63,183 nt of DNA from Allobosea sp. ASV33 (GTDB lineage: Bacteria; Pseudomonadota; Alphaproteobacteria; Rhizobiales; Beijerinckiaceae), in contig NZ_JAELTI010000021.1 in NCBI RefSeq assembly GCF_016428755.1, positions 1 through 63,183 on the forward strand, read 5' to 3'. The notes beneath the pieces are model-generated. The model searched no databases. It saw only the letters and a program-made list of their open reading frames with translations, and was not told where the DNA came from. The first letter of the stretch is position 1. Each line of letters opens with the position of its first letter. The translations under genes were made by a program, and so were the position numbers. This document shows, one piece after another, positions 62,227 to 63,183 of the stretch.

Positions 62227-63183
62227 TCAGCTCCGGCTCAGCGCCTTGCGAACCCAGCCTGTTGTGGCTTCGAACAGCGCATCTAGCGCCCGGCTCTGCA
62301 AGGTCCCGGCCTGCACGCTCTCGGCCGCATAGAGCGGAATGTCCAGCGTCTTGATGTCGCCGCGCGTCACCACGAGCCGCGCCACCTCCGCACCCTCCTG
62401 AACGGGCACGGCCAGCGGGCCGCGATAGACGATCCGAGCCGCGAGGCGCTCGGTGCTGCCGCGCGGCAGCAGCAGGCTCACAGTGCCCTTGCTCCTGAGC
62501 GCGACGCGGCCTTTCTCGCCGCCATAGACGCTGGCCTCGCCCACCGTCTCGCCGGCTGCGAAGAGCTGGCGCTTCTCGAAGGCGCGAAAGCCCCATTCCA
62601 GCAGCTTGCGCGCTTCCGTCGCCCGGTCGCGCGCCGTCTTGAGGCCGTTCACGACCATCACGAGCCGCTGGCCGTTCTGCACGGCGGAGCCAACGAGGCC
62701 GAAGCCGGATTCGTCGATATTGCCGGTCTTGAGCCCGTCCGCGCCGATATCCATCGTCAGCAGCGGGTTACGGTTCTGCTGGCGGATCTTGTTCCAGGTG
62801 AACTCGCGCTGGCCGAAGATCCTGTAGAGCTCGGGATAGGTCTTGATGATGTGGCCGGCGAGCAGGGCGAGCTCGCGCGCGGTCACCCGCTGCTGCGGAT
62901 CGGGCATGCCGGTCGCGTTGCGGAAGACGGATTTCGTCAGGCCGAGCCCCCTCACCCGCTCCGTCATGATCCGCCCGAAGGTCGGCTCGTCGCCGGCGAT
63001 GGCCTCGGCCAGCGCGATCGAAGCATCGTTTCCCGACTGGACGATGATGCCCTGCAGGATATCGGAGAGCTTGATCCGGCTGTTGAGGATCGCGAACATC
63101 GCCGAGCCGCCGGAGGGCCCCCCGCCCTTGCGCCAGGCGTTCTCGGAAATGCCGATCTCACTGTCGAGCGTCAGCTTGCCGGC
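62227..63183 (-). CDS. dacC: D-alanyl-D-alanine carboxypeptidase (5' partial)
   Basis: Penicillin-binding serine peptidase (DacA/DacC, S11 family) trimming peptidoglycan side chains. The reading frame runs open to the right edge: codons before the ATG at 63097-63099 encode AGKLTLDSEIGISENAW then KGGGPSGGSA, typical DacA sequence. The gene is therefore truncated at its 5' end and the signal peptide and SxxK nucleophile lie outside. Visible are the SxN motif in IVQSGNDASIALAE and the KTG motif in ADGLKTGNIDESGFG, followed by the C-terminal beta-rich domain and a short amphipathic end (FEATTGWVRKALSRS) that may anchor to the membrane. It heads the visible part of the leftward operon. Confidence 0.93.
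   Translation of the reverse strand, partial: AGKLTLDSEIGISENAWRKGGGPSGGSAMFAILNSRIKLSDILQGIIVQSGNDASIALAEAIAGDEPTFGRIMTERVRGLGLTKSVFRNATGMPDPQQRVTARELALLAGHIIKTYPELYRIFGQREFTWNKIRQQNRNPLLTMDIGADGLKTGNIDESGFGLVGSAVQNGQRLVMVVNGLKTARDRATEARKLLEWGFRAFEKRQLFAAGETVGEASVYGGEKGRVALRSKGTVSLLLPRGSTERLAARIVYRGPLAVPVQEGAEVARLVVTRGDIKTLDIPLYAAESVQAGTLQSRALDALFEATTGWVRKALSRS

Overview
The window is high-GC, densely coded DNA from an alphaproteobacterium of the Hyphomicrobiales (Rhizobiales). The evidence is an unfused TrpE beside a PpiD-like SurN/PPIC protein, a PopZ/DUF2497 protein, an ExoR-like Sel1 protein, a BA14K protein, the tpiA-secG-pyrG string and the dacC-tmk-holB-metG-tatD-MBL string. A Bosea-like genome is my best guess. 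There is no rRNA gene here to settle it. No tRNA, CRISPR array, insertion sequence or phage gene was seen.

Layout. (1) 1-20 kb is core genome: a 5'-truncated TolC-family exporter, PopZ, a small stress group (PPOX-fold protein divergent from Dps), valS, a YqaA/DedA membrane protein, ilvD overlapping an ExoR-like regulator, exonuclease III, BA14K and UPF0114 proteins, trpE-ppiD divergent from tpiA-secG-pyrG, and a GFA-type zinc protein. (2) 20.2-23.1 kb is a three-gene FecCD/BtuC-type ABC importer, probably for an iron chelate, with a candidate Irr-like box upstream. (3) 23.2-56.9 kb is a large catabolic region for amines, amino acids and cyclic amides. It holds an ATP-dependent hydantoinase/oxoprolinase pair linked to a three-subunit opine-oxidase-type dehydrogenase, three further DAO-type FAD oxidoreductases, a polar amino acid ABC importer, an oligopeptide-type ABC importer with a fused double ATPase, an orphan AapJ-like binding protein, an omega-aminotransferase, two HAD hydrolases, two paralogous tandem-GNAT acetyltransferases, succinate-semialdehyde and other aldehyde dehydrogenases, a tartrate/D-malate dehydrogenase-like protein, a cupin, a GhrA-like reductase, an ArgE-like deacetylase, and LysR and Lrp regulators. 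(4) 57.2-63.2 kb is a leftward core operon dacC-tmk-holB-metG-tatD-MBL, cut by the right edge.

The most striking feature is not a gene. At 57136-57163, between the convergent ends of regions 3 and 4, lies an AT-rich 28-mer with the architecture of a XerC/XerD dif site. The octamer GGGNAGGG (the E. coli FtsK-orienting KOPS motif) was found by eye 16 times on the + strand and never on the - strand left of this site. Right of it, it was found 4 times on the - strand and never on the + strand. All copies therefore point at the site. The window very probably spans the chromosome replication terminus.

Several intergenic palindromes at 3' gene ends (3.7, 6.9, 10.7 and 37.1 kb) belong to dispersed repeat families. 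Those at 6.9 and 10.7 kb show compensatory base changes that preserve their hairpins.
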